Below, in pieces: positions 62,811 through 64,000 of a stretch of DNA of 64,000 bases. The DNA lies in NCBI RefSeq assembly GCF_963855985.1, contig NC_087092.1:11780001-11844000 (forward strand). The letters run 5' to 3'. Origin of the DNA: Ostrinia nubilalis (taxonomy: Eukaryota; Arthropoda; Insecta; Lepidoptera; Crambidae). The stretch's first letter is position 1; every line of letters starts with the position of its first letter. The notes beneath the pieces were generated by a model that was not told where the DNA came from, searched no databases, and was given only the letters and a program-made list of their open reading frames with translations. The translations under genes were made by a program, and so were the position numbers.

Positions 62811-64000
62811 ATCCATTTAAGATTTTTTAAAGGTTAAACTTTCTAAATTACTTACTAATCAAATTGTTATATTTTGTTAGTTATATAGAATTAGAGGGAA
62901 ACTTCTTTTTATCCAAGACAGTTTCTCGGGACCAAAAACTTGAACTCGAGTGGTTTTCAATCGAATTATAATCACACGAGAACTTTAACTCGATCGATCA
63001 TATTGACTCATCAATTAGGTACGATATCTTAAACGTGCCGTTGGATCGGAGCTTTAATTAATTAGTGATGTCGATGCATCCATGTAATAAGCGACAGTGA
63101 TTTGTCGATCAGGTGAAATTATCGAGTTAATATCGCGAAATTACAGTTTCATTAAACGGCATTCAATATTACTTGTATCAAACGCCGTACATGATCTATC
63201 ATCTAACATGATTTTTTCGGTAGAGTTTCTGTTAAACGAACCGTAATTTTAGCGGGTTACAACACTTCGATAATGTTTCAAATTCTTTATTGAGTTATAG
63301 GCTAAATTCACATTCAGTTTCGTAGTTTTTTTGATCCTCGCTTTCGTCATCATCTGGTATCAGTCACATCAATACCTATGTTCTTATATACTATAGGAAT
63401 TTATTTGCGTTTGTCACTATGATTAACTGTACAAAATACGAGTAGTTCAATTCTCAATGCCCTTAATTAAGTAATATCTGTAGTAACCTTAATTATGCAA
63501 TAAATGCCAAGTTATTATCGTATCTTGGAACGAAGTAAACAATATGGCGCGCCATTTCTAAAAGCGGCTCGAAGACAATCTTGTCAGAGTCATAACAACT
63601 CAATAAAAATGGCTCAGGCAAAATGGAAACCTGTGTCCCAGATTTTACGACTGTTTTCAGTAAACGTGTGATCTTAGGAAGATTCCTTTCCATAAAGTTG
63701 TAGGGATCAGCGGGGCTACTATCACGTTTATTGAGAATAATGATAAACTGTTTGTAGATCAACTTGCTTTTATTTCAGCACATTTTATATTAATACAAAT
63801 TAACACCGGTGGGACGCTCGGCGCGACCAGAGAGAAGGAAAAAAAAAATTGACACTAGTGAAGTGCAAATCAATTGACGATCATAGTGTTGTGCTTTATG
63901 TATTTCAACACTCCTCCTCAAATTTAACAATAACGTCTTAAATTTGCTACTTGTAAAGCACCACACTATGTCCCCAAATAAAAACACAATAGTTAGACTA
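62811..64000. other. No gene recognised
   Basis: AT-rich, with short open frames of no recognisable content. The CGGTGGGACGCTCGGCGCGA patch near 63807-63827 is the only GC-rich spot. Confidence 0.45.

Noticed and set aside
7162..64000. EcR-A first exon upstream of the B1 exon
   Set aside because: I looked for the remembered EcR-A N-terminal motifs in minus-strand frames and found none in the window.
1..64000. CRISPR arrays, operons, rRNA or tRNA genes
   Set aside because: None seen; the sequence is eukaryotic, and no convincing tRNA A/B-box pair with a cloverleaf could be identified by eye.

Overview
The window reads as nuclear DNA of a moth or butterfly (Lepidoptera). Three things point there. 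(1) One exon on the minus strand closely matches the B1-specific N-terminal region of lepidopteran ecdysone receptor (EcR), as I remember it from Bombyx, Manduca and Choristoneura. (2) TAGGTAGGTACCTACCT-type runs are scattered throughout. (3) The repeats are lepidopteran in style: a Helitron ending in a GC hairpin plus CTAG, LINE 3' ends finishing in (GAT)n, and several short TIR elements. There is no prokaryotic gene organisation.

Layout. 1-6330 is the intron downstream of the EcR exon (the gene runs right to left). It holds a hAT-like MITE with an 8-bp target duplication, a Helitron-like end and a 142-bp TIR element. 6331-6829 is the EcR-B1 first coding exon, with its GC-rich, CRE-containing leader/promoter region at about 6830-7165. 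Everything to the right is either upstream of EcR or inside a longer EcR transcript; the window alone cannot decide. From 7.7 to 14.0 kb the DNA is repeat-rich: a LINE tail, a 1.39-kb fold-back element with arms of about 600 bp, a 5'-truncated LINE, and an RTE-like LINE tail with target duplications. 14-29.7 kb shows no gene. 29.69-30.49 kb carries coding-like but broken frames of unknown origin. A clean 257-bp Helitron-type element lies at 31.05 kb. 37.0-41.6 kb is a nested transposon block: inverted-repeat ends, a long LINE copy (endonuclease end plus full RT) that is frameshifted, contains a 23-bp inverted duplication and is interrupted by a second retroelement tail, then a 178-bp tandem repeat and a palindromic MITE. 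From 41.6 kb to the end there is mostly unassigned sequence, with a second copy of the 142-bp element, a hairpin, a Tc1/mariner-type MITE, two more RTE-like tails, a decayed LTR-retrotransposon gag region and two small MITEs.

The only host gene I can name is EcR. Its notable feature is that the conserved B1 N-terminus has no in-frame AUG in the genomic sequence. The first in-frame AUG lies about 61 codons in, after three out-of-frame AUGs, so how B1 translation starts here is an open, testable question. All family names rest on remembered motifs and visible structure; no searches were run.
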